Below, one piece after another: positions 43,538 through 55,289 of a stretch of DNA of 64,000 bases (position 1 is the first letter of the stretch; each line of letters opens with the position of its first letter). The stretch lies in NCBI GenBank assembly GCA_964035795.1, contig OZ038320.1, positions 17,378,589-17,442,588 on the forward strand, in the 5' to 3' direction. A program made the translations under genes and the position numbers. This DNA comes from Pterobdella sp. o SKG-2022 (taxonomy: Eukaryota > Annelida > Clitellata > Hirudinida > Piscicolidae). The notes beneath the pieces were generated by a model that worked only from the letters and a program-made list of their open reading frames with translations, did no database searches and was not told the DNA's origin.

Positions 43538-44376
43538 ATGGATGAAGGGCATTGTCAAGAAACAGAGCCAGATAATGCAAAGTAATCAAACAAAAGTTTC
43601 CATTAAAATTCATATCAATTATAAAATTTTAGCAATCAAGCGTTTTATGAAGAAATAAAAATTATTTTTATTATTTTTATATTCACCAGGTGTACTAGTT
43701 AGATTTATTCATATAAAATTTTTGAGTAAATCAATTTTCAATAGTTTGAATTCACAAACACTCAAGTCTTGGAGCGAATCTTTTGTAAATCTGCTCCAAC
43801 ATCCAGGTTTGTCTACTTTATGGTTGACCTCTATTGCAAAATCTAAATTTGGAATTGAGAAAAGTTTTAAGCATCCTACAAGATAAATAAAACTTACAGT
43901 AGGTCGAAAAATGTTTGAAGACTTTTTAAAAGAAGAGTTTAGCGAAAATAACTTGCTTTTTTGGATTGAATGTGAGAAGTTAAAAAATGAAACACCTTTG
44001 GAGAATGTGACAGAGAAAGCTTTGAAAATATTTGAAGAGTATGTCTCGATGCTTTCATCTCGAGAGGTTCCCAGTGTTAAATGAAATTTCAATATTTAAA
44101 CTTTTATAACGCATAAACTATTCAAAATTCTCAAAAGTATTTGAACGTGTTATTCTTAATTACACTGCTTAAAATTTTAGATATAATTCGTATATATCGA
44201 AGGTGAGTTTAGATTCTCAAGTGAAAGATTTACTGGTTTCAAGATTATCCAGACCAACTAAAGACATGTACACTGAAGCTCAAAACCAAATTTTTAATTT
44301 GATGAAAAAAGACTCTTATTCTAGATTTCTCAATTCACATTCTTTCCGAAATTTGCTCACCAGATGCAACGTTTGA
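43538..44376 (+). CDS. Small single-domain RGS protein (regulator of G-protein signalling)
   Basis: Four exons, 43538-43581, 43703-43806, 43900-44066 and 44203-44376, join in phase to 162 residues. The RGS domain fills 38 to about 156: WSESFVNLLQHPVGRKMFEDF, LKEEFSENNLLFWIECEKL, REVSLDSQVKDLL, AQNQIFNLMKKDSYSRFLNS. These are the standard helices that press on switch regions of a G-alpha subunit and speed GTP hydrolysis; the Asn pair in EFSENN sits where the catalytic Asn is expected. There is no DEP, GGL or other domain, so it resembles the short R4 class. The acceptors at 43701-43702 and 44201-44202 are weak but give exact homology at the joins. An antisense open frame of 127 codons over exon 3 is a shadow. 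Confidence 0.88.
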
Positions 44377-44755
44377 TCTTATTTCGAAAGTTTGGAATGT
44401 TAAATGAAACTCAAAAACCTAACGTTGATAATATTTGTAATATCATGGTTTTGATTTGACACGAGACAGCATCTTCGTAATATTCAACCAGAGTTTTTTT
44501 CATCAAACAACTTGAGTTTTATTCTGTTTTTTCTATTTTATTTGAAATTTGTGAAATGATTATTAATCTAGGATGAGACAAAATGTTAAATCATGAAGCT
44601 GATGAAGGCAACATATCTTGACCTAAAAATTAACATTTATCATGAGACGTTAATTTCCATTTCAATTTTAATTATATTCAAACGTCATTTTCGGTTGAAA
44701 AATGTCGAGTTGAAAATAGTTTTGAAATCTTGTGTGTAAAGTTTTTTCATATGAA

Positions 44756-45928
44756 ATGTTTATAAGCAAATCAGTTGTTTTGATGTTCGGATTACTCATT
44801 GTTGTCTTATATCAAATTTCAAACGTTAACGCCATGGATGAAGTTGTGGTGGAATACATGTCAAACAGTGATTTGATGATTGAAAATGCCGGAGAAAAAT
44901 TAAAGTTTTCAAGAAGCCATTTGAGCGATGTAAAATCTCTTTATGAAAAATTGGTTGAAGCAGAAGTAAGCACGCTGTTGGTATCCTGCCGAGGGTACGA
45001 AGGGGAATGGAAGACGTTTTTTCACCATAAACTTGTAAAGGTCATTATGGTAATTTATTTCTCAGAGGGAGAATTTTATCAGTCAAAAGAGCCGGGCCTT
45101 TTTGGTAAAGTTACCATTGAAAATTCTCAATTCATGGTTGTTGAATTTGACCTAATGAATGAAGAAAAACTCACAATTAATTCTACTCTTATAACTAGAG
45201 GAGCATCAAAAGTTGTTGCTTTTGCTCTTCCTAAAAGTTTCATATCAATTACAAGCAACCATGACTATTTGCTTATATCTTTTGATAGCAATTTGACGTT
45301 AGATGCAACAAAATCAAAAAATATGACATTGAACGGATATATTTTTTGCAGTGAACTTTGTATCTGGGAGAGGTATAGAGGCGGTTTTCCTGTGAGCTAC
45401 AACCAATTTAGGTCAAGGTATTTTTCTTGCCACGAAGATTCACTTATTGAAAAAAATGGTTTCACAGCTTTCAGACTTTCTGACGACACAATGGAACAAT
45501 ATCAATCCCAAAGTTTCAAAATTGGTGAATTCGATATCTACAAAGAAGATAGATCTATTGTTTATGGAAAAGTGAATAGTCTGGAAGAATGCAAAAGGGT
45601 ATACTTTAGAGTATGTGAGACTTATGAAGTAGAGATTTCTCTTTTGTATGATAGCAACAATGAAAAGTGCAAGTACATTTTTGAAAAAATAGAAATGAAG
45701 GATAATTACGTTCCATGTGTTTTAAAAATGATGATAGACTTAACTGGGAGAGGTTTTTACAAAGTGGTAGAAACAACTATGAATTTCAATGGTCCTGTTG
45801 ATCTTTCTCTACTGGGAATTCGCCCAAAACATTACTATATAACCACTAGTGCAGCTTTTATATTTTTTTGGTGCTTTTTTTGCTTCTTTTATTACATCAT
45901 GAAGATAAGAAAAAATGTTCGAAACTAG
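44756..45928 (+). CDS. Single-exon orphan, secreted-side type I membrane protein
   Basis: An uninterrupted 390-residue frame. Residues 1-26 are a classic signal peptide (hydrophobic VVLMFGLLIVVLY, cleavage likely after NVNA). The ectodomain of about 330 residues has eight cysteines (SCRGYEG, FCSELCIW, SCHED, EECKRVYFRVCE, EKCKY, VPCVL), an even number fitting disulphides, and several N-glycosylation sites (NST, NLT, NMT). One membrane helix (about 360-382, IFFWCFFCFFYYI) is followed by a short basic tail. I recognise no family. It starts 380 bases after the RGS stop on the same strand and has AATAAA at 45997-46002. Lack of introns, among multi-exon neighbours, is notable. The frame is open a little upstream of this ATG but without another ATG. 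Confidence 0.8.
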   Translation: MFISKSVVLMFGLLIVVLYQISNVNAMDEVVVEYMSNSDLMIENAGEKLKFSRSHLSDVKSLYEKLVEAEVSTLLVSCRGYEGEWKTFFHHKLVKVIMVIYFSEGEFYQSKEPGLFGKVTIENSQFMVVEFDLMNEEKLTINSTLITRGASKVVAFALPKSFISITSNHDYLLISFDSNLTLDATKSKNMTLNGYIFCSELCIWERYRGGFPVSYNQFRSRYFSCHEDSLIEKNGFTAFRLSDDTMEQYQSQSFKIGEFDIYKEDRSIVYGKVNSLEECKRVYFRVCETYEVEISLLYDSNNEKCKYIFEKIEMKDNYVPCVLKMMIDLTGRGFYKVVETTMNFNGPVDLSLLGIRPKHYYITTSAAFIFFWCFFCFFYYIMKIRKNVRN

Positions 45929-46262
45929 TTTCAAGAACATTTGCATTTATTTATTATTTTCTATATTTGATAAGTATAAATGAATTAAAACATGAAAATA
46001 AATAACATTTTCACTGAAATTAATTATATCGTAACTACAAATTAGCATTAGCTTTATCAAAGTTGCAGTTCACAAAAACGACATATTAGTTTAATGCTAT
46101 ATCCATTTTTCAATAAAATTTATTCATAATTTTTCAATAATTACGAGATGTTTTTATAGAATAAATAGACACAGATTAATAAAAATTATTCTTCAAAAAG
46201 CATATTAAATTTCAAAAACCAATTTAAAACTGCGTTAGGGCGGGAGTTAATAGAAAATACTT

Positions 46263-49200
46263 TTAAGTTTTACTTAATAATTTTGTGTTGACGTCTTCAG
46301 ATTTTTCATGCGCAGATACAAAAGATTGGAAGACATCGAAAACCGATGGAGATTTCGTGTCATTTTTGAAATCTGGAGAAATTTCTGATTGGTTAGCATT
46401 GAAATTAGATAAATTCTCTTTCGCGGCATGTCCATTTAAGTTCTCGCTATATTGGTTCGTTTCTACTTTTATATTATTGTTGTTATAATCGATTGCTTTT
46501 AAAAAATGTTGGTTTTTGAATTTTAAAGTAGCCTTGATTGCTTGAATGTAGATGTCTCGATCTATACAAACATATTGCACTTTATTAATTGCTTTGACGG
46601 TGCAATCCGCCAAACATACTTCTCCCTCCTCTAAAATATTTTCAACTGTTGGTTTCTCAGCACAGCATTTTGAGCCTAATGATGGTTTAAAAAAACACTC
46701 AATTAAAAAATAAAACTCCAAAATTTTTCAAGAAAACTAGTAGAGACGAATTTTATCATAACTGAAGAAAATATAAAAAAATTAAATTCAAATAGGTACC
46801 CAGAATGGCTTGTACTCCGAAATAAAAAAAAGGTCCTCCTTCGAAAACCATTTGGTCTTTGCCAAAAAATACTTTTACTCTTCCTTCAATCACCATGCAA
46901 AACATCTTCGTTGGTTTTCCAACTTCATAGAGTAAACTATCACTAGACGAAGATCTTAGCATATCTCTTTGACATAACAAAAACTCCAAAACTTTTTCAC
47001 TAATCAAAGTGGAGTCAAATGCCACAATAGCTGAAAATTAAAATTTTAATAAACTTTAGATAAAATATGCAAAAAATTAATAAATTACTCACATGTTGAT
47101 AAGAAGCGCAAAGTGGCCAATGCCATTTGAGGACTCAACTGATCTGCCTGCAGGGTCCTGTTCGTACCCAACAGTGCTCGCTGGAATGAAAAACGACCAT
47201 TTTCTCCGTCTAATGTAAAAGTTGATTTCAACAATATAAAATTTTGAAAAATCTTTCACCAGGGCAAAAAGGTTAAAGTTAAGATTTCAAAATTATTTGA
47301 AAAAATTACATATGAGATCAAACTGATCGTTGATCTTGGAGCCCAGAATTTCCTGCACAATGTCTTTTAGTGTTATCACTCCAATGGCTTCTCTTGCTTC
47401 ATCGAATGACTCAACAAAGGCCATGTGTGAATTTCCTTATTGATATAACATTAAATATATTTTTTATTAATAACAATTGAATAAAAAAAATACCAGCTTT
47501 GAATTTGTTCAGTAGAACGTCGAGCCTTGTGTTTGCCGGAAAAAAGTTCACTTGTCGTTTGTGGAAGGAAGTGATGGTTTTGAGGGGTGTGCGATCGCAA
47601 GGATTCACGAAAGTGAGATCTTTGACGTTCAATAAAGCAACTATTTTTTTTCGGTGCTGATGGTACACAGGGATGCGAGAAAACCCGGTCTTGCTTATTT
47701 GAATGAGAGTATCAAAATCCAGCAAACAGTCATCTTCCAGCATAAACACTCTCTAGAAAAGTTTGAATACGTTTTTGGAATAGGAAAAAATCAATGTTTC
47801 AAGTATTTATAACTAATTTCAACTCATGTTGCTTATATTGTTTTTTTTAGCATTTTCGAAATTGCAATTAAAACTGATTTCATACTTCAAGCTTAGTCAT
47901 GACGTCAAAGATGGACTTTTTGGAGAGTTCCAGAGCTCCAGCAATAATTTTTACTTCTTCACTTTCCAAATCTGTTTTGTCTCCAGTTAATCGAATCAAT
48001 TCACGCAATCTTTCTCTCGTGAAAACGTATCCCAATTCTTTTCCTGAAAAAAATTTTAGCTTCAAAACCTGATTTAATAATAATATTCGAAAATTTAATT
48101 TAATTTATTATTTCAGAGCTTTTACCCAATACACAGTCGAGGAAAAGGCTGATGGGGTATGAGAGTGGGAACGTTACTACCATGAAAAGTTTTGTGAAGA
48201 GAATCGTTTTTGCTCCAACCTTCATAGGTGGGAAATAATGGTAATTTTTATAAAGATTATGACGTTTTTTATTAAAAAATTTGTTTTATTTATAAAAAAT
48301 AACAAACCATAAGTCCATATCTTGAGCAAATAGACTGCGGTATGATTTCACCAAAAATAACAATAATGAATGTGGCTCCTACAATGGCTAGCATTCCATT
48401 CATTGTGAGGTCGTCCAACAATATAGCTAAAGTGTTGTTTACTAAGACGTTGCTCAAGAGAATTGTGCAAAGTAAAAAGTTCCCTGAAATTATTGTTATA
48501 TATTATATATTATTTCTAACTTCCATAATTACTACATGTTTTTTATTATTAATCTACAAATTTTACTGCAAAATACATAAATGTTAATGAATGTTAATTT
48601 TTTTTTTGGAAACATGGTTTATATTATTTCAAGTTGGTATCATGTTAAATTTCATATTATTTTTACGGCTTTCAATTTAAAGAATTATAATTTTTTCCAA
48701 ACACACTAATCTGATTTTCATCTTTTTGATTTCTCCATTGTTAAGTACATCGTTAATAACTTTATTATTTGTATGTTCTAGTTTTTACAACCATTAAAAA
48801 ACCTTTTTTTCTCAAAGGTAGAATTATTTTGGCATATTTTTTTTCACTTGCAGATCCAGAGTTCACAAGGATGTTTAACTCAGTGACGTTCAGAGACATC
48901 AGGCCCAAGTTGAGGCCACTGAAAAGTCCAGACAAGCACAACAGAACGACTACCAATGTGATTTGGAGCCACATTGGAAGCATGTATGAGTGTTGGGGTC
49001 TTGTCACTACCACTAACTGCACCCATTTGCCTGTGCCTTGGTGAATGAATACTGGAGCTTTGTTATCCTTACGTTCGTCGTCTTTGATGCAAACGTAATA
49101 CACTTGCGATTGTTGCTTTGCTTGAAGAGAAAACGACACATTTACTTGAGCAGTAGAGTTGTGACTATCGTCGTCAGGTTTGAGAAATAAAACTTCTGTG

Positions 49201-49544
49201 GACCTCAAATCAGTGCAGTCATCACCTCTTTTGGCCTCTTTGGTCGTGAAGGATAATGCGGTTGTGTTCCTTAAATTTCTACCATGAACCCGTAAACTGG
49301 TTTGAGTGAAAGCGAAAATGAACGCACGATGGTCTTTTACTTCAAACTCAACCAATCCTTCTTTGCACATGCTTGCTTCATTCGAATCGAGATTGAAACC
49401 ATTTATGAGAGCTTGCTCTTCAGAATAATTTGTTGATGCTCCTTTTTCGAAGGTTTTTGAATGTGATATCCTCTCAAAGTTCCGTTTGTAAGTAGTCGCT
49501 TCTTGAAAACAAATAAACAGCAAGATAAATACTGTCAGAAACAT
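46263..49544 (-). CDS. CNNM-family metal transporter (ancient conserved domain protein), one-base frame break
   Basis: Nine exons on the - strand: 49544-48803, 48483-48308, 48219-48126, 48043-47886, 47752-47494, 47436-47310, 47209-47093, 47030-46800, 46675-46263. Order of domains: signal peptide, extracellular domain (about 25-188), the membrane DUF21 domain ([51 protein letters not shown]), the acidic helical turn, a CBS pair ([48 protein letters not shown]), then a cyclic-nucleotide-binding-like domain ([38 protein letters not shown]). CNNMs move or regulate Mg2+ at the basolateral plasma membrane. All splice phases agree except inside exon 6, where a surplus base near 47401 shifts the frame between SHMAFVESF and GVITLKD; without it the product is about 771 residues. 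It is head to head with CFAP206. Confidence 0.9.
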
Positions 49545-50051
49545 ATTAATTCATTAAGTAAAATATATTCAAATGTATAATAAAATAAATATGAAGTTTA
49601 GCAAACTTGATACGATGTGTCTTTGGGAGGTATTTTATAGAAATAAGTTAACACCATTTGTTATTTTTGATTTCAATGATCCCATTATTGTGGGTTCTAG
49701 TAGAATAATAACGCTATTTATAAGTTTTTATTCATATATGGCAAGAGTGTATTGTACGTCATTTAAACAAAAGTAGCAAATCATTCAAGGAGTTCATAAG
49801 AAAAAAAATTACATCTTTTTATTTCAATATGAATACAAAAGTTTTCAGATTCAATTGGATGTCTTGCTTTTTTTCACGAATATTTTTATTAAGTTAAGAG
49901 CTATGCATTAAAAAATACAAATTGTTGCTTAGAAACCGATTAAAAACACTGCAAGTTGATAAAGCTATAATAAAATGATGTATTTGCATAATTTATTGTT
50001 TTTTTCATATAAGCATATGTAATAATAGCTTAAACAAATTATTGGTTAAAA
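49545..50051. promoter_or_regulatory. Divergent intergenic promoter region, CNNM (-) and CFAP206 (+)
   Basis: Only 507 bases separate the two start codons, so both promoters must lie here. A 67-codon open frame at 49573-49776 has no coding character. An X-box-like site is at 49924-49936. Confidence 0.6.
49924..49936 (+). promoter_or_regulatory. Candidate RFX-binding X-box of the ciliary gene
   Basis: GTTGCTTAGAAAC reads as two half sites, GTTGCT and AGAAAC, separated by one base. It fits the nematode/animal X-box pattern RYYNYY-N1-3-RRNRAC and lies 116 bases before the CFAP206 ATG, the usual place for RFX sites at cilium genes. Confidence 0.45.
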
Positions 50052-53000
50052 ATGAAAAGTTACGGTGTAATAAACACTGTTATTCAAGAGATTATTCAAC
50101 AGGGCCGAATCAAAGGTCTCTTGGTAACAGAAACTTTGGCTGCTTTTATGGTGAAAATTTTAATTTAAAAATTTAATTTTGAAATTTAATTTGAAATGAT
50201 TTTGACATCATTTAGATAAGAGCAGTTTTATTGTACCCTGGCAATAACTTCAAAATTGAAGATGACGTGACGAAACAACAGATGGACAAGATTATTCAAG
50301 TTGATTGTTTTAACTTTAAATAAACTAATTATTTTAGAAATTTGAAAAATAAAACTATCATTCATACATGAAACAATGGTTTAAATATACAGCTCAAATT
50401 TCTTAAAAAAGATTTTTTTTTTATTTGAACACACAATAACTAACCTTCATTCTGATGGTAATTTCATTCATTAGCTAAGTGTGGAAAGGCTAACAGACCG
50501 CGACAGTGCTTCAGTTGAAACTATTCGAATGCAAATCTTCTTTGATGAAAACTTTTTCAATTATGGTAATTTCAGCATACAAAGTAAATTTAAAATTATC
50601 AAAAATCTTACCACAAAAATTATTTATAAACAGAGGATTACATTAAACAAGCAGCCGACATTTTGAATTATGGCTTGAAGGACTTATTTAAAGAGATTAT
50701 AAGCTCCCAGGCCGATAACTGCAAGGCTCAGGAATGCCTGTATCGTAAAATAGCTTATTACATCATTATGAGGTCTTCAATGGGAAGTTATGAAGATCCA
50801 AAAGTTATTGAAGAAACGATGAGTAATAGTTTTTGATGAATATAATTAATGAGACTAACTATAAAATTATTTAAAATAACTAGTTAAAATTTCAAAACTG
50901 TACGAGAAAGAAAATAAATTTTACCTTTATATTAATAATTTTCAAGATTGTCTGAGCAGTGTGCTACCAATCTCAAAGATTGAGAATTTTATTGGCATGA
51001 GTTGTAAGAAAAAAGAAGCGTTCTTGTGTGGGATAGTAGTGTTGGTTTCAGGAGTGAGACTTATGTTACATGAAAAAAAAGAAGGAGGAGGAGCAGGGAT
51101 TGTAGATTGTGAGAGTTATAATACATTTTTATTTGATTTATTAAGTATTTAAATGTCGTTAATATTAAATTTATAACATATTTCGGTCATCAATCAATCA
51201 AATACAATTCATAGCTTATTTACCAAGAGCTTACTAAATAGATTTTGAGATGTTTTATAACAACCGGATGCCCTTTCGAACATAAATCCATGGAGCAAAA
51301 AAAATTTATAATGTATTTCACTTATGTATATTCTTGCTGCATGTCCGGTTAAGAACTTCATTGAAATTGGTACATTTTAAATATTTGTACGGTTATTCCT
51401 GAAATAAATAACCGTATACATGAAATTTTTAAAAAATGAAATATATTGCAGTTGAATTAAGATAGGTTTATAAAAATTAATTCAAATTTCAAATTTGATT
51501 TATGGAAGTTTAAAGTTGTCAAATGAATTATATACTTCTGTATTGTGTGTTGACTTACACACACCATTCCTACAAAATATAACACAATCAATAACCAAAT
51601 CACACAAATACAGTGAGTTCTTTGATGAAATCTAAACTACCAAAAATAAACAGTGAAATTCAAAAACATGTGATAGTGCTCTACAAACAATTGGACTTTT
51701 GCTACAGTGGGTTGTTGTAATGTTTTGGTGAAATATATGACACGAGTTTATTGAGAAAATCATAGCATAGTTATTTACATTGAAAAAATATTTTAAAAAT
51801 TATTAAAACTATGAAAAGTTCATTATTGGCAATTTTGTTCATAAATAATTTTAAATTCATGTTTTGAATGTGTACTTCAGAGTTTTTGGAGTTTCACAGA
51901 GGGACCCCGAGGAACCTACCCTTGCAAGTGGAGGAACGTGTGAAAGAGGCTCTCATAAATGCTTGCCAACATATACTTTACAGCAAAATTATAAAGGTAG
52001 TTCAGTTTGGTCCAATTGAGAAATTTACATTAATCTTTTTCAATTTTGAAACTTTGAAAAATGATGAAACAACATTAAATGACATTGTTTGCAGAAACAT
52101 ATGCATTCTTCAATGGAAGCAGTCGACAAGTTGTCTAAGTTGTTGGAGAATGACCTTGAGACTTTCAAAAAGATTTCGTTGAAAAATCTCTCTTCAACCT
52201 CTTGCCAACTTTTTGTAAATTTTATATTATATTTACAATGTTTTTGATTTTTCATGGTTTATCTTTCTACAAATATATTTTATAAAAATATCGTCAGCCT
52301 CAGATTTCAAAATTAGGGAAAACAAGAGCTATATTACAAACTCATTTTGATTACACTGTGAAAATTGAAAATGTTTGGAATAGTCTCAAGGAGTTCGGAA
52401 AGGTAGTAGAACTTTAAATTAAACTAATGATTTTCAAAATACTTTATTTGAAATGTTATCTCGATGTATTTCTATTCCAGATGTTAGGATCTTTACTAGA
52501 AAACAATAAAATGAAAAATTATTTAGACCTAATGACTACAAAATCTCTTACTCCTTCTAAAGCAGCACTGGATTCATATAAAGGTAAATTATCAAAGATC
52601 GGTATTCTAGGGTAGTTGTCAAAAGAGAATTAGGAGCTATTAGTTGGTTTTTTGAAATAACAGATTAAGTTTAAATAAGGTTTAAATTTAGTTTGAAAAA
52701 TTTTATACTTTAAACATATTCATAAAAATTTATCCGTTTTAAGAGGGAATGAAAAAAAGGAAAATAATAGTGCAGCCCTCAGAAGATTTATACATCGTGT
52801 ATGCTGATCAATGCAGCAATTTCCACCATCTCTCTATCCAATATAGAGTACACTATAATATTTTAAATTGAATAAAAACTTATATTAAGTAATTTAAGTA
52901 TATTTTCAAATTAAACTGAAGGGGTTTTGCAGTTGGACGTTGGTGGTCAGAGATCGCATACTTGTTCCAGGTCAGTATTCATTCTTTCATCTGCTTCATT

Positions 53001-54703
53001 AAATTTTTATTTTCTTTTTGTCATGTGCTCATGAAATTTTCAAATTCGAAATATTTTCAAAATGTACAGTTATTTTTGTACATGCATCTTGCCAAGGTAA
53101 TCCATCGTTGGGCTTAGTATGTTACAAGGGTTTATGTTACGCCTTCACTTCAAGGATGGCTGCTCAAGACTTCATCACTGACCCTAACATGTGGCTTACT
53201 GTATTTCAATCAATTCTCTTCAAAAATTATTTTTGTCTTGAATATGTATTTTTTAGAACTTGTTAGATAAATATTTTTATTAATTTAATGCAATTATGAA
53301 TTTATAGTAGAGCTTATTCAAATAACTTTTACAAAAATATACAACAAAAAGGTACATAAGAGGGGTAGCTGAGCTGGCAAGAAAAAATCCTGAGTTGATT
53401 CATCTGTTGAGGTTGTTTCAGAATACTGTATCTCTCATGCCTTATGAAGAAGTAATGAGGGACTGCAACGTTTACTACTTTTGTCTATCTTTTGCGTGGA
53501 AAAAAACGATGATTATGTTAAATACCGTTGCAATTTTTCAGCCATTATTATCAAATTCATTGTTTCGTAGGATTTCAATTTTCCCTTAGTTTCTTTTTAC
53601 TTCCAAAAATTTTTAGCTTTTTTTAATTATCATAGAAATCTGCCAAAGACCTGGCACACATAGATAAGCCCATAATCAAAGCTGATAGTGGTTGCCAAAC
53701 CACTCCACACCCTATCTCCTCCTACATCGATCATTCTTATGAATGGAATGAGTGGCAACTAAGACGATTGGCAATAAAACTCGTAAGTTTATTTTCTCAA
53801 TCTGCCAAAGTATTTTTAGCAGTTCCAATAATACCTAATTGTTATTTTTTAACATCAGACTAACTTGAGAACCAAAAAAACTCACTCAACGCAAACGAAA
53901 ATGAGCACTCTACGAAAAGACATTTCTACTCAAGTTTATGTACACAAGTAAGTTTTGGAAATTAGTAGTTTTTGCTCTGCTATTTTTCGACAAAAAGATC
54001 AAATGTAAACATTTTTTTTAAAATTCATTGAAAGAATAAAGCTAGAATATTAGATGAGTACAGACTACTCACAAAACTTTAGCATATGACAATTGTAGTT
54101 ATTGGTTTCTATTTAGTTTTTTTCATCTAAAATAATAAAATATTTTCAGGCATACAGAAACACAAACAAAAATAGACTCTCATACCAATCTTCCTCGCCC
54201 TCAAATATTTCTGGCTGGGTTGAGAGGTGCTAACCCAGAGTTCCAAACCGTGGATTTGACTTTGAGAGATGATCAAGATTATGAGGAAGATGAAGAATAT
54301 CACAAAGAAAGGGAAACCATCAAAAAAAGTGACTTTAAAAGGTATAACATATTTTTCATTTTTTTTTTCAAATTAATTTGAGACTAAAAATAAAGTTTTT
54401 TTTGTAACAAGGAATCGATTTTTTGCTTCATTATTGGATGAAGAAGATGAGGATTTTGACGATTTTGAAATAGCGGGTATACTAAGCAGAAATTTGACAT
54501 CTGTGAAACGAGGTTACAAGTCAATAAAAAAGTCAATAAAAGATGACAAAAATAAGAAAAAAGAATTTTTTGAAGAAACGTCGTCAGAAAAAAATGAAAG
54601 TCAAACCTCAAATAGAGATTTTTTGTTTTTGTCAAAAGTTCGGTGTAACACAATTAGTGGTTCAGACAAAGACATTGATAACGACTTTGATAGGCTAGAA
54701 TAA
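50052..54703 (+). CDS. CFAP206: CFAP206, cilia- and flagella-associated protein, one surplus base in a G run
   Basis: Sixteen exons: 50052-50150, 50216-50299, 50475-50565, 50634-50822, 50884-51114 (or 51108), 51881-51996, 52095-52214, 52298-52402, 52481-52583, 52922-52970, 53097-53190, 53352-53451, 53636-53782, 53859-53947, 54150-54341, 54412-54703. They give about 699 residues. Signatures shared with the family: VTETLAAFM near the N-terminus, ETIRMQIFFD, IVVLVSGVRLM, YKGFCSWTLV with LVPGNPSLGL, YIRGVAELARKNPELIHLLRLF, SYEWNEWQLRR and LPRPQIFLAGLRGA. CFAP206 docks radial spoke 2 and spoke-base complexes on axonemal doublets for motile cilia. The last exon adds an acidic then Lys-rich tail of about 75 residues beyond the usual end. 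Donors at 53191 (GTGGCT) and 51115 are weak; the latter avoids a stop at the join. The join 52583/52922 needs one G fewer in GGGG (52921-52924) to stay in frame. AATAAA at 54727-54732. Confidence 0.9.
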
Positions 54704-55289
54704 AAAATATCACGGAATTCTTTTTAAATAAATATATGCGTTAAAACACAAATTTCAAAATTTGTCTAAGTTTTTGGTTTCTAAGTTGGGGCTAGAAAGC
54801 TTAATTTTTGTTTGCTTATATCACTTCACTCTAAACTTGTTATTTAAGCAACTTTTACAAACTTTATAGAGATATTGAAGTTCAATCACTCAATTGAAAT
54901 AAAATAAACAATATTTTGGTATTTTATTTTATGTCAATGTTAATATATATGAAAATTAATGAAAAATATATATTCGCCAATAACTAAGACAACAACTATA
55001 ATAGTGAAGAATAAAGGCATACAAAATTTAAGTAACATATCCTACGTTAATTGCAAAATATTGAAACATTAACAGCAATATTATAATTACTTGAAAAGAT
55101 TTTAAATCGTTCATTTATTAATGACCTTTTTTCCTATTTCAAATCTCAGTTCATTTAGTCTTGAAAGATTATCAATTTCAAAAATGTTTTTAGGATTTTT
55201 CACACTTGTTTCAAGCTATCCTTAAACAATTTTTGGAACCAGAGGTATCAGTATTTTTATAAGCACAAACTTGAACCATTCAGTTTTTA
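54704..55289. other. Tail-to-tail spacer of CFAP206 and Rab3
   Basis: This carries the 3' UTRs of both convergent genes, AT-rich, with AATAAA for CFAP206 at 54727. Nothing else is seen. Confidence 0.6.

Noticed and set aside
43709..44092. 127-codon - strand frame
   Set aside because: Lies antisense to two RGS exons, whose homology and splice phases on the + strand are clear.
51101..51120. Strong donor GTGAGA at 51109 in CFAP206 exon 5
   Set aside because: Joining it to the next exon makes a TAG at the junction. The donor six bases further on keeps the frame, so I prefer it but list both.
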